64,000 bases of DNA from Hyphomicrobium sp. GTDB taxonomy: Bacteria > Pseudomonadota > Alphaproteobacteria > Rhizobiales > Hyphomicrobiaceae. The stretch covers positions 230,961-294,960 of the forward strand of contig JADJVG010000003.1 in NCBI GenBank assembly GCA_016716675.1. Reading direction: 5' to 3'. Both the position numbers and the translations under genes were made by a program. The notes under the pieces are model-generated. The model was not told the origin of the DNA, did no database searches, and saw only the letters and a list, made by a program, of their open reading frames with translations. Below are positions 36,877 through 46,155 of this stretch, piece by piece (position 1 is the first letter of the stretch; each line of letters begins with the position of its first letter).

Positions 36877-39384
36877 TTATTCCGCGGCCTCCGGTGCCAT
36901 GCGTCCGATGACGGCCATGTCGTGGGGTGAAAGTTCGATGTCGCGCGCTGTTTCCAGATCGTAATCAGATAACGCAGTGTCGTCTTGATCATCGGCAACA
37001 TCGACCGCCGCGAGCGCGCGTGTTGGTGCTGCACGCGATGCGTCGGAAATGCTGGCAAGCGCCGCCTGCAAAGACAGGGGAAGGCGGGCTTCGCTCACAG
37101 GAAATGAAAACGTCGCCGTCTCGCGGCTGAGCGTGACGCCGATCAAATCGGTAGGGCGCTGCGTTGCGTCGTTGTGCGGCATCGGGATCACCGTGACCGT
37201 GTCGTTTGCGACGTCCGGCAGGCGGGTGGTGTTCGGTGCAACGCTCGCGGTCGCCGGGGACTGCGTCTTGACGGTGACGTCGGCCTCCGGCAGCGGCGGC
37301 GGGGCGGGCCACGGCACGCGCGGCCCTTGCGGCGCCAGTGCAAAGGGCGGCGGTTCCCGGTAGGGCTGTGGCCGGTAGACGTCGGCATACGGCCCAAACC
37401 GCGAGACGTGTTCGGGGTCGGGCGCCGTCGTGCTCGCCGCCCGTGCTTCGCGCGGCGCCACACGCTGGGTTTCGCGCGGTGGCGGCTGAACGGTGGCGCG
37501 GCGCATCGCCGTCATAACGGAGGCCTCCGGCGGCGGCGCCGCTGCTGGCGGCGGGGTGTTTTGATTTCCGGCAACTGGACCCGGCATCGGGCCGCGCGGC
37601 GCGGCCGCCAGGATCGGGGCCTCGGGTGTGTCCGGCCTGTTCGAAGATGGCCGCGTGGTCGCGCGCTCGCTCGCCTCGGCCCGGCGCGCAGCACCCATGA
37701 CGGCGCCGAGAATGATGTCCGACCACGCGCCATCGCTGAACCGGTAAACGCGGAAGGCTTCGGAACCGGCGAACTTCGAGCCTTGCCGCTTCAAGCGCTT
37801 CTGGATGCTCGACGTGGTTGGCAGCATGGTGCGCTTGAAGATCTTTTCCTTCTCGAAACTCGCAAACAGGTTCGACAGAAGTTGCGCTTCGATGCGCAGC
37901 TCTTCGCGCTCCTGCGGATTGAGGCGCGGCGGCGCATCCAACGGCACGGCGACGTAGTAATCACCGTTCATATCGAACACGACATGGCGGAAGATCTCAA
38001 AATTCTCGCGGATCTCGCGGTCGTGATGGATGTCGTTGAAGCGGGACAAGATTTGAATGATCGGCCCGCGTTCAGCGGCGCGCATCTTCGGCATCAGACC
38101 ATCGAGGCGTCCGGCGCTTTGCTGAACCATGGAGACGAGAAACAGGCAAAGATCGACGAACAGCGCCACCGCCAGCGGCACGTAATCGCGCTTGGATAGA
38201 CCGCCTTGTTCCGCGTTGATCATCGGAGCGCTTGCCGCCGCGCCGTCCATCTCGACCGATTGCACGGCCTTCTTCTGGAGGTCGCGCAGTTCATCGGCTG
38301 ACGGCGGCAATTTGAATGCAAGCAGGCCATAGAAGGTCGTCGTCAGGCGGCGGAACGCTTCGATCGTCGCTTCCGACCCTTCGACTGCCGCGATCTGCGG
38401 CTTCTCCAGTTCGGGCAATTGGTCGATGGCTTTGACGACGCCGCGTAGCGCCGTCTGCAACTGCGGGTCGGGACAGGCGATGGCGCCATTCTTGTTCTGG
38501 CCGAAGGTGGTTTTCTCGGCGCGTTCGGCAAGGTCGGCGCGGATCTGGCGCAACTGTGGATCGGTGCGGAACGCGTTGAAACCCGTCACCGTCATATCGA
38601 GTTTGCGGCCAAGCGCGCGCATGAACTCGTTGCGCGTGCCGGTTTTAGGATCGAACGTGGAAGCGTCAGCTGTTACGATCTTGGCGAGGTCGCCATTCAA
38701 GGCGCCCATGTCGGCCTTCACGGCCGTCACGCGGCCGCTGACAAATTCTGAGGCGAACGAAAAGCGTTGCGCGTCGTCGTCGCGCATCTTGCGGCGCGGC
38801 CCGTCTCCGGGTTTCGAATCCGGGCACGACGTGCCTTTGGCGCGCTCCAGTTCGGCCTTGGATGCCGACATGGCGGACAACTGGATCAGCGTAGCGTTCA
38901 ACTGTTCAAGGCGGGTTGACGCCGCATGCAACGAATTCTGCACCTGAGAGACGGCGCTTTCGGCGGATCGGGTCGATTCTCCGCGGCTTTCCAGCACTTT
39001 CCAATAGAAGCCAAAGCCGAAGCCGATCGAGATAAGCGACAGAAACACATAGCCGGTGGCGTAGAAAACCTTGGTCGTGAACGGGTGCGGTTTGAAGAGT
39101 TGATCGAGCAGCCAGATGATCATCGTCATCAGCATGGCGACCGAGAAGCCGATGATCGCTTTGTGGATCAGCGGCAGGTCGCCCATGTTGGCTTCGATCA
39201 GCTCGAGCATGCCGACGTAGGTCGCGACCCACGACAGAATGCCGAGGCCGGCAATCAGCACGCCGCGTTTCCAATCGCGTTCGACGGCGGGCGGCGCCGG
39301 CTCAGGGCCAAAGGCATCGGCTGCGCTCATCGCGCCGCGAAATGGCGGCCGCTCAGGCAAATCATCTGAACCAAAATGCATCAC
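36877..39384 (-). CDS. Large membrane protein with coiled-coil and Pro-rich tail, unknown function
   Basis: The 835-aa product has three N-terminal transmembrane segments (about 41-61, 75-95 and 106-128), a long helical, probably coiled-coil region (about 135-380, with ESAVSQVQNSLHAASTRLEQ), a fourth membrane segment (about 405-425, YVPLAVALFVDLCLFLVSMV), then a cytoplasmic-looking domain (DMNGDYYVAVPL; IEAQLLSNLFASFEKEKIFKR) and a disordered Pro/Ala/Arg tail from about 590. The layout resembles envelope-spanning sensors or scaffolds, but no family is recognised. It follows the divergent PBP gene by 112 bases and precedes the 36131 gene. Confidence 0.75.
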   Translation of the reverse strand: MMHFGSDDLPERPPFRGAMSAADAFGPEPAPPAVERDWKRGVLIAGLGILSWVATYVGMLELIEANMGDLPLIHKAIIGFSVAMLMTMIIWLLDQLFKPHPFTTKVFYATGYVFLSLISIGFGFGFYWKVLESRGESTRSAESAVSQVQNSLHAASTRLEQLNATLIQLSAMSASKAELERAKGTSCPDSKPGDGPRRKMRDDDAQRFSFASEFVSGRVTAVKADMGALNGDLAKIVTADASTFDPKTGTRNEFMRALGRKLDMTVTGFNAFRTDPQLRQIRADLAERAEKTTFGQNKNGAIACPDPQLQTALRGVVKAIDQLPELEKPQIAAVEGSEATIEAFRRLTTTFYGLLAFKLPPSADELRDLQKKAVQSVEMDGAAASAPMINAEQGGLSKRDYVPLAVALFVDLCLFLVSMVQQSAGRLDGLMPKMRAAERGPIIQILSRFNDIHHDREIRENFEIFRHVVFDMNGDYYVAVPLDAPPRLNPQEREELRIEAQLLSNLFASFEKEKIFKRTMLPTTSSIQKRLKRQGSKFAGSEAFRVYRFSDGAWSDIILGAVMGAARRAEASERATTRPSSNRPDTPEAPILAAAPRGPMPGPVAGNQNTPPPAAAPPPEASVMTAMRRATVQPPPRETQRVAPREARAASTTAPDPEHVSRFGPYADVYRPQPYREPPPFALAPQGPRVPWPAPPPLPEADVTVKTQSPATASVAPNTTRLPDVANDTVTVIPMPHNDATQRPTDLIGVTLSRETATFSFPVSEARLPLSLQAALASISDASRAAPTRALAAVDVADDQDDTALSDYDLETARDIELSPHDMAVIGRMAPEAAE

Positions 39385-39496
39385 TCAAACCCGCGCAACA
39401 GTGCCCTCGAACGATAGACACTCGCCGCTGTTGGCGCGTTTTTCATGTCTCAACTACGGCGATGCGTGGGCGGATCGCAGGCGCTTTTGGTGCGCC

Positions 39497-42028
39497 TCAG
39501 TTCGGTATGAGCGCGCGTCGCTGCAACTCTCCGGGCGACAATGGTGTGTCGCGGCGGGCGACTGTCGAGGTCACGACTGGGCGGTCAACACTTGCGACAG
39601 GCGCGGAGCGAACACGCGGAACAATCGGGCGGGGCGGCGGCAACAGTTCACGGTGCGGGTTGGCTTTGGCGTGGATCGCGAGGTCTTGCAGAAGCTTGTC
39701 GAGCAAGGGCGCAGCAATTTGAGCGGCATGCAGCCCCGTCGCCCACGGCTGGCTGGTCGAGCCGGTGCCGACGACGACCACGTACGAGTATGCTGCGCCG
39801 TTGGTGAACTGTAATCCGCCGCTGATCCAGGCATCGACCGTCGCGTTCGGATCGCTGGCGACCTGGGTGCCTGTCTTTGCGAAATGCAGTCGTAAATCGG
39901 TGCGGCGCGTTGCGCACCAGTGGCTGAGGGATTTTAGCGTGCCATGCGATGCGCCGCCCGCCTGATAGCAGAGCGGCGCTTGCAACAGCGTTTTGAGCAA
40001 CGGCAGAGCGCTGCGTTTGATCAGAAGGCTAGGCGTTAGCGGCGGTTGCTGGTTCTGGGCGCGGCCGACTTCAGCATCGCCTTTGAAGGTATAGTCATAG
40101 GCGCGGATGAGGCTCGGCATTTTCAGCGGCTTGCTGCCGCGCCCGATCAGGGCTGCTAGAATGGTCGCCGACATATGTTGCACGCGGCGCGGCGCGCCCG
40201 CGATCTGGCCCATCACCGCCGCTGTTGATGGCGGTGTTCCGCCGATCTCTGCCGCTGGTGGCATCGCAAAGCCGAAGTCGTCAATCAGTTTGCGCACTTT
40301 GGCCTGGCCAACTTGCGCCGTGCGGTTGACCAGCGGCCCGTTCAGCGAGCAAGCGAATGCTACGATGGCGCGGCGCCCGACGCGCTCCGTGCCATGTTTT
40401 TCGCACGTCTCCAGGCCCTGCGCCGGAGCCTGCGTATCGAGGTACAGGCTATCGACGCTGTCGCGGCCTTCGTTAGCAATCGCAATGGCCGCAATCATCT
40501 TGCCGGTTGAGGCGATCATGCGGTTCTCGGCGTTCGGATCGTAAAGGCCGTTCGCCGGATTTCGCGCCGAGATCGATCCATAATAGGCGGCCGTTTCGCC
40601 GGTCTCGTAATACCGCACGATATCGCCGTTGCTGTCGGCCGCGACCACCACAACATTCGGCACGGCCTTGTCGGCCGAGACCTTCTTGGGATCGAGCGTG
40701 TAGGCGGGATTGATCTTCGCTTGCCATTTGGTGTCGAGCAGGCTCAGCTCTTGATCGATCGTTTGGCGGAAGGCGAGGTTCTCACCGATGTCGAACGTGG
40801 TCGTGACGCCGCGCACGTAATCGCGCCAGGCGAAACCGTAAATGTTCTTCATCTCTTCGCGCAAACCATAGCGCGCCGCCGGCAACAGCACGTTGGCGCG
40901 GATGACCGGATTGGCCTGCGCGCGCTTGGCCTGATCGGGTGCGAATTTTTCCAGCGCTTCCTGTAGTTTCGGGCGTACCTTTGGATCGGGCGGACCACCC
41001 GCCAGTTCCATAAGCTCGAACATGATTTTCTTCTGCTCGGCTTCATCGGTGACGAGCTTGTCGGCGCACATGCGGGCGCGCACCTCGGTGATGTAGCGCC
41101 AGCGGTCGAGGCGGACTTCGTTCAGCTTGTCGTTGCCTTCGAGCAGGATGATGGGCTTGTTGACGGCGGAGGCGAGCACGAACTGTTCGGCGGTCGAAAG
41201 ATCCTTGGCTTCCTTGCCGAACACAATTCTGCTCGTCACTTCGACGCCGTGCAGCGGCTGTCCGCCGGTGCGCTGCGCAAGCCAGATGTGATTGGCCGCC
41301 CATTGTTTGAGTTTGGTATCGTCGCCGCCGCGTGTCAGTTCGCGGTAGATGACGGGCGCCAGCCACCACTCGCCGAGTTTGCGCTTCAGCTTGGTGAAAC
41401 CGCCCTCGTCGCGGCTGGGCGGGGTTTTATAAATCACGCGCGCGAACTGCATCGGCAGGGTTGAGCCGCCAACGCCAAGCGCCGGCCGGCGCAACGCAAT
41501 CGACCGGGCGATGGTCGAGTATGGGATTTTCAGAACGCCAGTGAGATCGATGCCGAAAGGATTGAGGATGCCGCCGAGATAGCGATCCTCATGATACTGC
41601 AGGCACTGCCAATATTGCTCTGGCACATCGCGGACTGGGATCGACTTGTGATCGGGATTGGCGACGTAATCGCCGATCTCGATGGCCGCGTCGGTGTAAT
41701 TGACGTCGCGCAGACTATCGAGGCGTGGATCGAACGTTCCGGCAAAGTTTCCCTTGGGGTCGTAGATGGCCGTCGCCATCCAGCGTTCGGCGTCGTAGCC
41801 GATCTTGTCGTGCATCGTCAGTTGCCCGGTCAGCCCGCGTATCGGCGCGATGACATAGACCAGTAGCAGCGCGAACAGCACGTAAAGTATTGCAAATGTT
41901 GCAACATGGCGGAGCGGCCCGAGCTTCGGATTGAAGGCGACCGCCGACATCGCGAAGCGCACCGCGCGGCGCGGTGCGAGCACCAGAACGTTGAGAAACG
42001 CGGTGAGGGTCCGCAAAAGCCGTAACAT
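39497..42028 (-). CDS. Divergent class A penicillin-binding protein (transglycosylase domain)
   Basis: The 843-aa product has an N-terminal membrane helix (about 42-62), a GT51 transglycosylase domain with E147 in YHEDRY and GGSTLPMQFAR (187-197), and a transpeptidase-like domain in which SxxK is STGK (ASTGKMIAA, about 535), SxN is SLN (FACSLNGPL) and KTG is KTGT (FAKTGTQVA). These triads are intact, but surrounding sequence differs from PBP1a/1b/1C, where the active serine is normally in STFKP/STLKP. It is probably an inner-membrane glycan polymerase with a special role. It may share an operon with the 36877 membrane protein. Confidence 0.85.
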   Translation of the reverse strand: MLRLLRTLTAFLNVLVLAPRRAVRFAMSAVAFNPKLGPLRHVATFAILYVLFALLLVYVIAPIRGLTGQLTMHDKIGYDAERWMATAIYDPKGNFAGTFDPRLDSLRDVNYTDAAIEIGDYVANPDHKSIPVRDVPEQYWQCLQYHEDRYLGGILNPFGIDLTGVLKIPYSTIARSIALRRPALGVGGSTLPMQFARVIYKTPPSRDEGGFTKLKRKLGEWWLAPVIYRELTRGGDDTKLKQWAANHIWLAQRTGGQPLHGVEVTSRIVFGKEAKDLSTAEQFVLASAVNKPIILLEGNDKLNEVRLDRWRYITEVRARMCADKLVTDEAEQKKIMFELMELAGGPPDPKVRPKLQEALEKFAPDQAKRAQANPVIRANVLLPAARYGLREEMKNIYGFAWRDYVRGVTTTFDIGENLAFRQTIDQELSLLDTKWQAKINPAYTLDPKKVSADKAVPNVVVVAADSNGDIVRYYETGETAAYYGSISARNPANGLYDPNAENRMIASTGKMIAAIAIANEGRDSVDSLYLDTQAPAQGLETCEKHGTERVGRRAIVAFACSLNGPLVNRTAQVGQAKVRKLIDDFGFAMPPAAEIGGTPPSTAAVMGQIAGAPRRVQHMSATILAALIGRGSKPLKMPSLIRAYDYTFKGDAEVGRAQNQQPPLTPSLLIKRSALPLLKTLLQAPLCYQAGGASHGTLKSLSHWCATRRTDLRLHFAKTGTQVASDPNATVDAWISGGLQFTNGAAYSYVVVVGTGSTSQPWATGLHAAQIAAPLLDKLLQDLAIHAKANPHRELLPPPRPIVPRVRSAPVASVDRPVVTSTVARRDTPLSPGELQRRALIPN

Positions 42029-42817
42029 GCGTGTCGCAAAGCCGCTTTAAAGGAGCACCCGGTTGCCGGATGGACCCTTTGAGGGCTAACGGAAATTTGC
42101 GGCTGCAAATGCGCTAAAGCGCGGCGGCATCACGGCCATTGCTAGGCTGGGAGCGCCACGTGAAGCTAAAAATGCGGCTGAACACCGAGGCAGATAACGG
42201 CCTCAGAAATTGTTCATGAGCACGAAAACGCCGATACCTATGGCTGGACCAACCAGAGTCGCTAACAACATCATGACGAAGGATTTCGCCGCCATAACAC
42301 TTTACCCCGCACTACTTTTCGCTTTTTTCCAAAGCTGTTTGAACGCAATCACAACGGTAACGACGGTTGAACCTAAGGCGGTCACCCTCGCTGCCCCCAA
42401 CGGATGACGTGCCCTTATTCATGTCGCCTATTCGACATCGCACCGGAGCCGCCTCCGAAACGCTGTCGCTGCTGATGAGTTCCCTCCGGCTCATCACCAA
42501 CGTTTTCATAATACAGACAACGAAATTGCTTGACAGGCCGATTATGCGAAATGTCAAAAATGACGTGTGATTGCTGTCACACTCCGTAACCCGTACTGCA
42601 ACACCCCCTCAGCTGCTCGCGTGCAGGGTCACGTTGCCGATGAAAAGACTTTTCTTACAATGTGTTGGGTGTGGTCTTTGGTGCGCTCAGCGGCACGCCA
42701 TTAACCATGCGGTCGCGTCGCAGTAAGGACTTTTGTAACAATCTCTGAAACATGAATTGATCGCAGCGTGGGAATTCAACCTCATGCAAGCCGCGCGCGA
42801 TGTTTGTCCTTCATAGC
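42029..42817. other. Long intergenic region upstream of the divergent PBP
   Basis: This 789-base gap is the longest in the window and less GC-rich than the genes around it. It should hold the PBP promoter (minus strand). Apart from a 30-aa ORF (42203-42295) I see no convincing gene. TTGACA and TGTCAA (about 42531-42558) form a short inverted repeat. No terminator after the ATPase gene was identified. Confidence 0.5.
42203..42295 (-). CDS. Possible 30-aa single-pass membrane peptide
   Basis: An ATG at 42295 opens a 30-codon frame ending TGA at 42203. The peptide begins MAAKSFVMMLLATLVGP and continues AIGIGVFVLMNNF, so it has a basic N-terminus and one hydrophobic stretch of about 20 residues, the usual design of bacterial small membrane proteins. 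The upstream sequence CGGGGTAAAG is only a weak ribosome site. It lies 175 bases upstream of the divergent PBP gene on the same strand. It is supported by composition alone. Confidence 0.4.
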   Translation of the reverse strand: MAAKSFVMMLLATLVGPAIGIGVFVLMNNF

Positions 42818-45800
42818 TTACTTGAGGTCGAACAGCCGCAACTGCCGCTCATCCTGGCCCCGCGTTTCGGCGGCCAGTTGTTCGATGCGATCGAACGGCA
42901 CCTGTTCGGCCGAGATCAGCGATTTGAGCGCCTTCATCGGTCGCACTAGGCCTTCTTGGACGAGATGGAACTCACCGACTGTTTGGCCGGGAAGCGCCGT
43001 TGCCGGATCGAGCCCAGATTCAGACTGGAACGCGGCCTTCAGTTTGCGCAGCGCCGTATCTTCACGGACGCGGCCAATGAACCAGCTGGTGATCTGGTCG
43101 CGGCTCTTATAATCGAGGTCGCCCGGCGACTGGGTGGCGAGCATCAGGCCAAGACCGGCGGAGCGCGCCCGCTTCAACAGGCTCTGCAGCGGTTCTGCCG
43201 TCGCCGGTTTCGAGTTGGCCGGAATGTAGAGGTCGGCCTCGTCGAACATCACAACGGCTTGCAGCTCGTCGTTCGGGTTGCGCTGACAGAAGCGCAAGGC
43301 TTCCGACAGGAACTGCGAAACCCAGAACAGGATGTTCTCATTGTCGCCGAGGAACCCGGTGTAGATCACCGACAGGCGCGTGCGGTTCGGGCGCTGGAAT
43401 TTGCCGAGGCCGAGCAGGCTTTCCATGCGCAGCGATTCCCCGGGATCGCGGCGCAGCTTGCCCGAGGGGTCCATGCGCTGCGTCTGATCGGTCAGTTCCG
43501 GGTGCTCGTCTTCGAGCAGGTGAATGAGATCGCCGAGCGTCACTTCGCTGTTCGACAGCGAGCCCAGAATGCGCAACGCCACCGCGAGCACGCCCGACTG
43601 CTTTTGATGCGTCGCCGAGTTCTTCAGATGCAGCATTTCGCCGAGCGCCGCCGCCGAAAGGTTGGCGAGCAGTTGCTGTTCGTGATCGGGCAATTCGTTG
43701 ATGCCGGTCGGCAGCAGCGTAATGGAGATCGGACGGCCGGAGCCGCGACCGGGCGTATAAACCGCAACGTCGATGGCGTCGGCAAGCTTTTCGCGCTCCG
43801 CGCGCCGCTCTGCGGTTTCGTTGTCGTTTGAGCGCCAAACGTCGGGATTGGCGTAACTTGCGAGATCGCCTTTACGGTCGATGAGGACCGCCGGAATGCC
43901 GCGCAGCAAAAGCTGTTCGATCAATGACAGCGCCAGCGTCGTCTTACCGGAACCGGAACCGCCGAGGAACGCCGCGTGGCGTTTCAGAACGCTCTTATTG
44001 AGTGTGACCGGGCGTCCGCGGTTGCCAATCTCGCGGCCCGACAGAATGCTCGAACCATAGGTGCCGTTCTCGTCGAGAATGACCGACAGCGGCAGATCTT
44101 CGTCGTTGGCGGGCAACGCTTCGCCGGCTGTTGCCGCAGCATCGTGGCCCATGGCGCCGCTATGATCATCAAGCCCTGCCATTGATGATTGCGGATCGTC
44201 GATGTCCTTGGCGACCAAGCGCGGCAACGGCCGGCCGAGCAGATCGAGGCGCAACAGGTATGTAATCGATAGCAACGTCGAAAGCGGCTTGGTGCCCTCG
44301 AGCCATTGGTGCAGGCCGGTGTCGCCGCGATGGTGGGCGGTAAACTCGCGCACCGTCATCATGCGTTCCCACTCGGGGATCGGCACGAGGTGCTGGCGGC
44401 CGCCGCCATCACGGAATTTGCGGAAGGCTTGCGCCGTCTGGTTCTTTTTGTTCGGCGGGAAATCGCTGGCGCGCAACATGAAGCAGGCCTTGCCCTGCAT
44501 CGACGTCAGAACCTTATCGAGCTGCCGCTTCAAACCGCCGCCCTGCGTCGGCCGGTTGCACAGGAACACGCGCACCTCGCTCGCGAAGCCCGTGCGGTGG
44601 CGAACGGTCAGATCGAAGGCCGGCAAATCGTCGCCGAGTTCGAGCCGCTTGACGGTGACGTCGATCGCCTTGCCCCACTCGTCGCGGGCGAGCAGCAGCG
44701 CCGCCGACAGCACATCGACAAGTTCTTGATCGTCGGCCGGCATTTCGGCTTCGCTCTCGTTGGCGAAGCGTTCCCACATTTCGCGATATTGAACCGCCGA
44801 AATCGAACCGACAATTTCGGGTTCGTCGCCGCCAAATCCAGTTGTCTGCCCAAGCGCCTGGGCCAACGTGCTGATGAACGAAGCCTTTGGCGTGCTGTCG
44901 TCTGCGCCATCCGTTTCATCGCCCTCGGTAGACGTCGCCTCGCGCAGACGCGTCTGGGCATGTTCGAGCAATCGGCGTGTGGATAGCCCGCCGAACTCTT
45001 CGAAGAATTGCGGACCGAAAAACGCCGACGCATCGGGGAAGCTCATGCCGGAACCGTTGAGTTCGGCCTGATAGGCGATGCGTTTCGAGATGATGAGGCG
45101 AGCTTCTTCGACCGTGCGGCCTTCGCGCAAAAGCACGGGGCCGGATTTCTCGATGCGGTCGATGTAGGATTGCGCCACGACGCTGCGCACCTGCCCGTAA
45201 AAATCTTCGAGGCACGAAATCACGATGATGGCGTTGGTCAGCCGGTTGGCGATCTGGATAAGGTCGCGGACGGCGCGCTGGAAACGTTCTTCGGCGTTAT
45301 CGAAGAAGCGCAGATCTTCGACCTGGTCGATGCAGAACACCAGCGCGGCGCGATCAACCGACCACACCAGCGCGCCAAGCGCGGCAATGATCTCGAAGGC
45401 GCGGTCTTCACCCGTATTCGGATCAAGCGCGCAAACCGCTTCGTGCGCGATCGGCGACAACTGGCGGCCGTGCAGATATTGGCGGATGCGCTGATCGATG
45501 CGCGGATCGCGGCGCTGCATATAGAGAAGTGCGCGCACGATGTTGATGTCGAGTTCGCGGGTCTGGAACTTCTCGCTGGCGACGATGTCGTCGGACAGGC
45601 GCATGATGAGGCGCGCCAGTTCGTTGTCGTCCATCTGCGCTTCGCGCAGTTGTTCGAGATCGGCTGACGAGATCACCTCGCTGTCGAGTACCAGCTTATT
45701 GGTCAGGCGCGATAGCGCGCTGTCGCCGAAGCGGTCCGGGTCATAGGGCTTCTCGAACGAGTGGACGAGGCGGCGCAGGTAGAAATCGGCGTAGTTCGCG

Positions 45801-46138
45801 ACGTCCGGCGTCATCTGCGCATAGCCGAAATAGGCGCGATTGGTGCGATGGCTTTCGGTACGGAGCGCGCGCAGCAAGTGGGTTTTGCCAGCGCCCGATT
45901 GGCCGTGGAACAGCAGAATGCGGTCCTGCACGTGGAAGCCGCGGCCGGAGGTGATGGTGGTGACGAGGTCGTCGAATTTCCGGCGCGCCTTGGCGTGAAC
46001 CTCCGGCACGTCGACCGGATCGGCCCGCCAGAGATCGTCTTCCCAGGTAATCGAATGCTCAAACGCCTCGCTGAGCTTGTCAGGAGCCAGCGCCGGAGCA
46101 AATGCCTGCTTCTTCTGAGAACCGCCGTCGACGCCCAT
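42818..46138 (-). CDS. Dual ATPase protein: AAA domain plus HerA/FtsK-like domain
   Basis: From ATG 46138 the product is 1106 aa. An N-terminal AAA/ORC-like ATPase has Walker A GQSGAGKT (79-86) and Walker B LVFCIDQVED (266-275). A middle part (about 470-640) includes FDLTVRHRTGFASEVRVFL and LPPNKKNQ-like SDFPPNKKNQTAQAFRKF. A C-terminal HerA/VirB4-type ATPase has Walker A GGSGSGKT (726-733), DRKGD (754-758), Walker B VVMFDEADLY (962-971) and ATQSP (1001-1005). HerA-type motors pump or translocate DNA, and paired ATPases of this kind occur in mobile-element and phage-defence systems, but no named family is recognised. Start: the frame opens earlier (46234) inside the upstream gene; MGVDGGSQ, 17 bases after that gene's stop, is preferred. 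Confidence 0.85.
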   Translation of the reverse strand: MGVDGGSQKKQAFAPALAPDKLSEAFEHSITWEDDLWRADPVDVPEVHAKARRKFDDLVTTITSGRGFHVQDRILLFHGQSGAGKTHLLRALRTESHRTNRAYFGYAQMTPDVANYADFYLRRLVHSFEKPYDPDRFGDSALSRLTNKLVLDSEVISSADLEQLREAQMDDNELARLIMRLSDDIVASEKFQTRELDINIVRALLYMQRRDPRIDQRIRQYLHGRQLSPIAHEAVCALDPNTGEDRAFEIIAALGALVWSVDRAALVFCIDQVEDLRFFDNAEERFQRAVRDLIQIANRLTNAIIVISCLEDFYGQVRSVVAQSYIDRIEKSGPVLLREGRTVEEARLIISKRIAYQAELNGSGMSFPDASAFFGPQFFEEFGGLSTRRLLEHAQTRLREATSTEGDETDGADDSTPKASFISTLAQALGQTTGFGGDEPEIVGSISAVQYREMWERFANESEAEMPADDQELVDVLSAALLLARDEWGKAIDVTVKRLELGDDLPAFDLTVRHRTGFASEVRVFLCNRPTQGGGLKRQLDKVLTSMQGKACFMLRASDFPPNKKNQTAQAFRKFRDGGGRQHLVPIPEWERMMTVREFTAHHRGDTGLHQWLEGTKPLSTLLSITYLLRLDLLGRPLPRLVAKDIDDPQSSMAGLDDHSGAMGHDAAATAGEALPANDEDLPLSVILDENGTYGSSILSGREIGNRGRPVTLNKSVLKRHAAFLGGSGSGKTTLALSLIEQLLLRGIPAVLIDRKGDLASYANPDVWRSNDNETAERRAEREKLADAIDVAVYTPGRGSGRPISITLLPTGINELPDHEQQLLANLSAAALGEMLHLKNSATHQKQSGVLAVALRILGSLSNSEVTLGDLIHLLEDEHPELTDQTQRMDPSGKLRRDPGESLRMESLLGLGKFQRPNRTRLSVIYTGFLGDNENILFWVSQFLSEALRFCQRNPNDELQAVVMFDEADLYIPANSKPATAEPLQSLLKRARSAGLGLMLATQSPGDLDYKSRDQITSWFIGRVREDTALRKLKAAFQSESGLDPATALPGQTVGEFHLVQEGLVRPMKALKSLISAEQVPFDRIEQLAAETRGQDERQLRLFDLK

Positions 46139-46155
46139 AATAAGACGAATTACCT

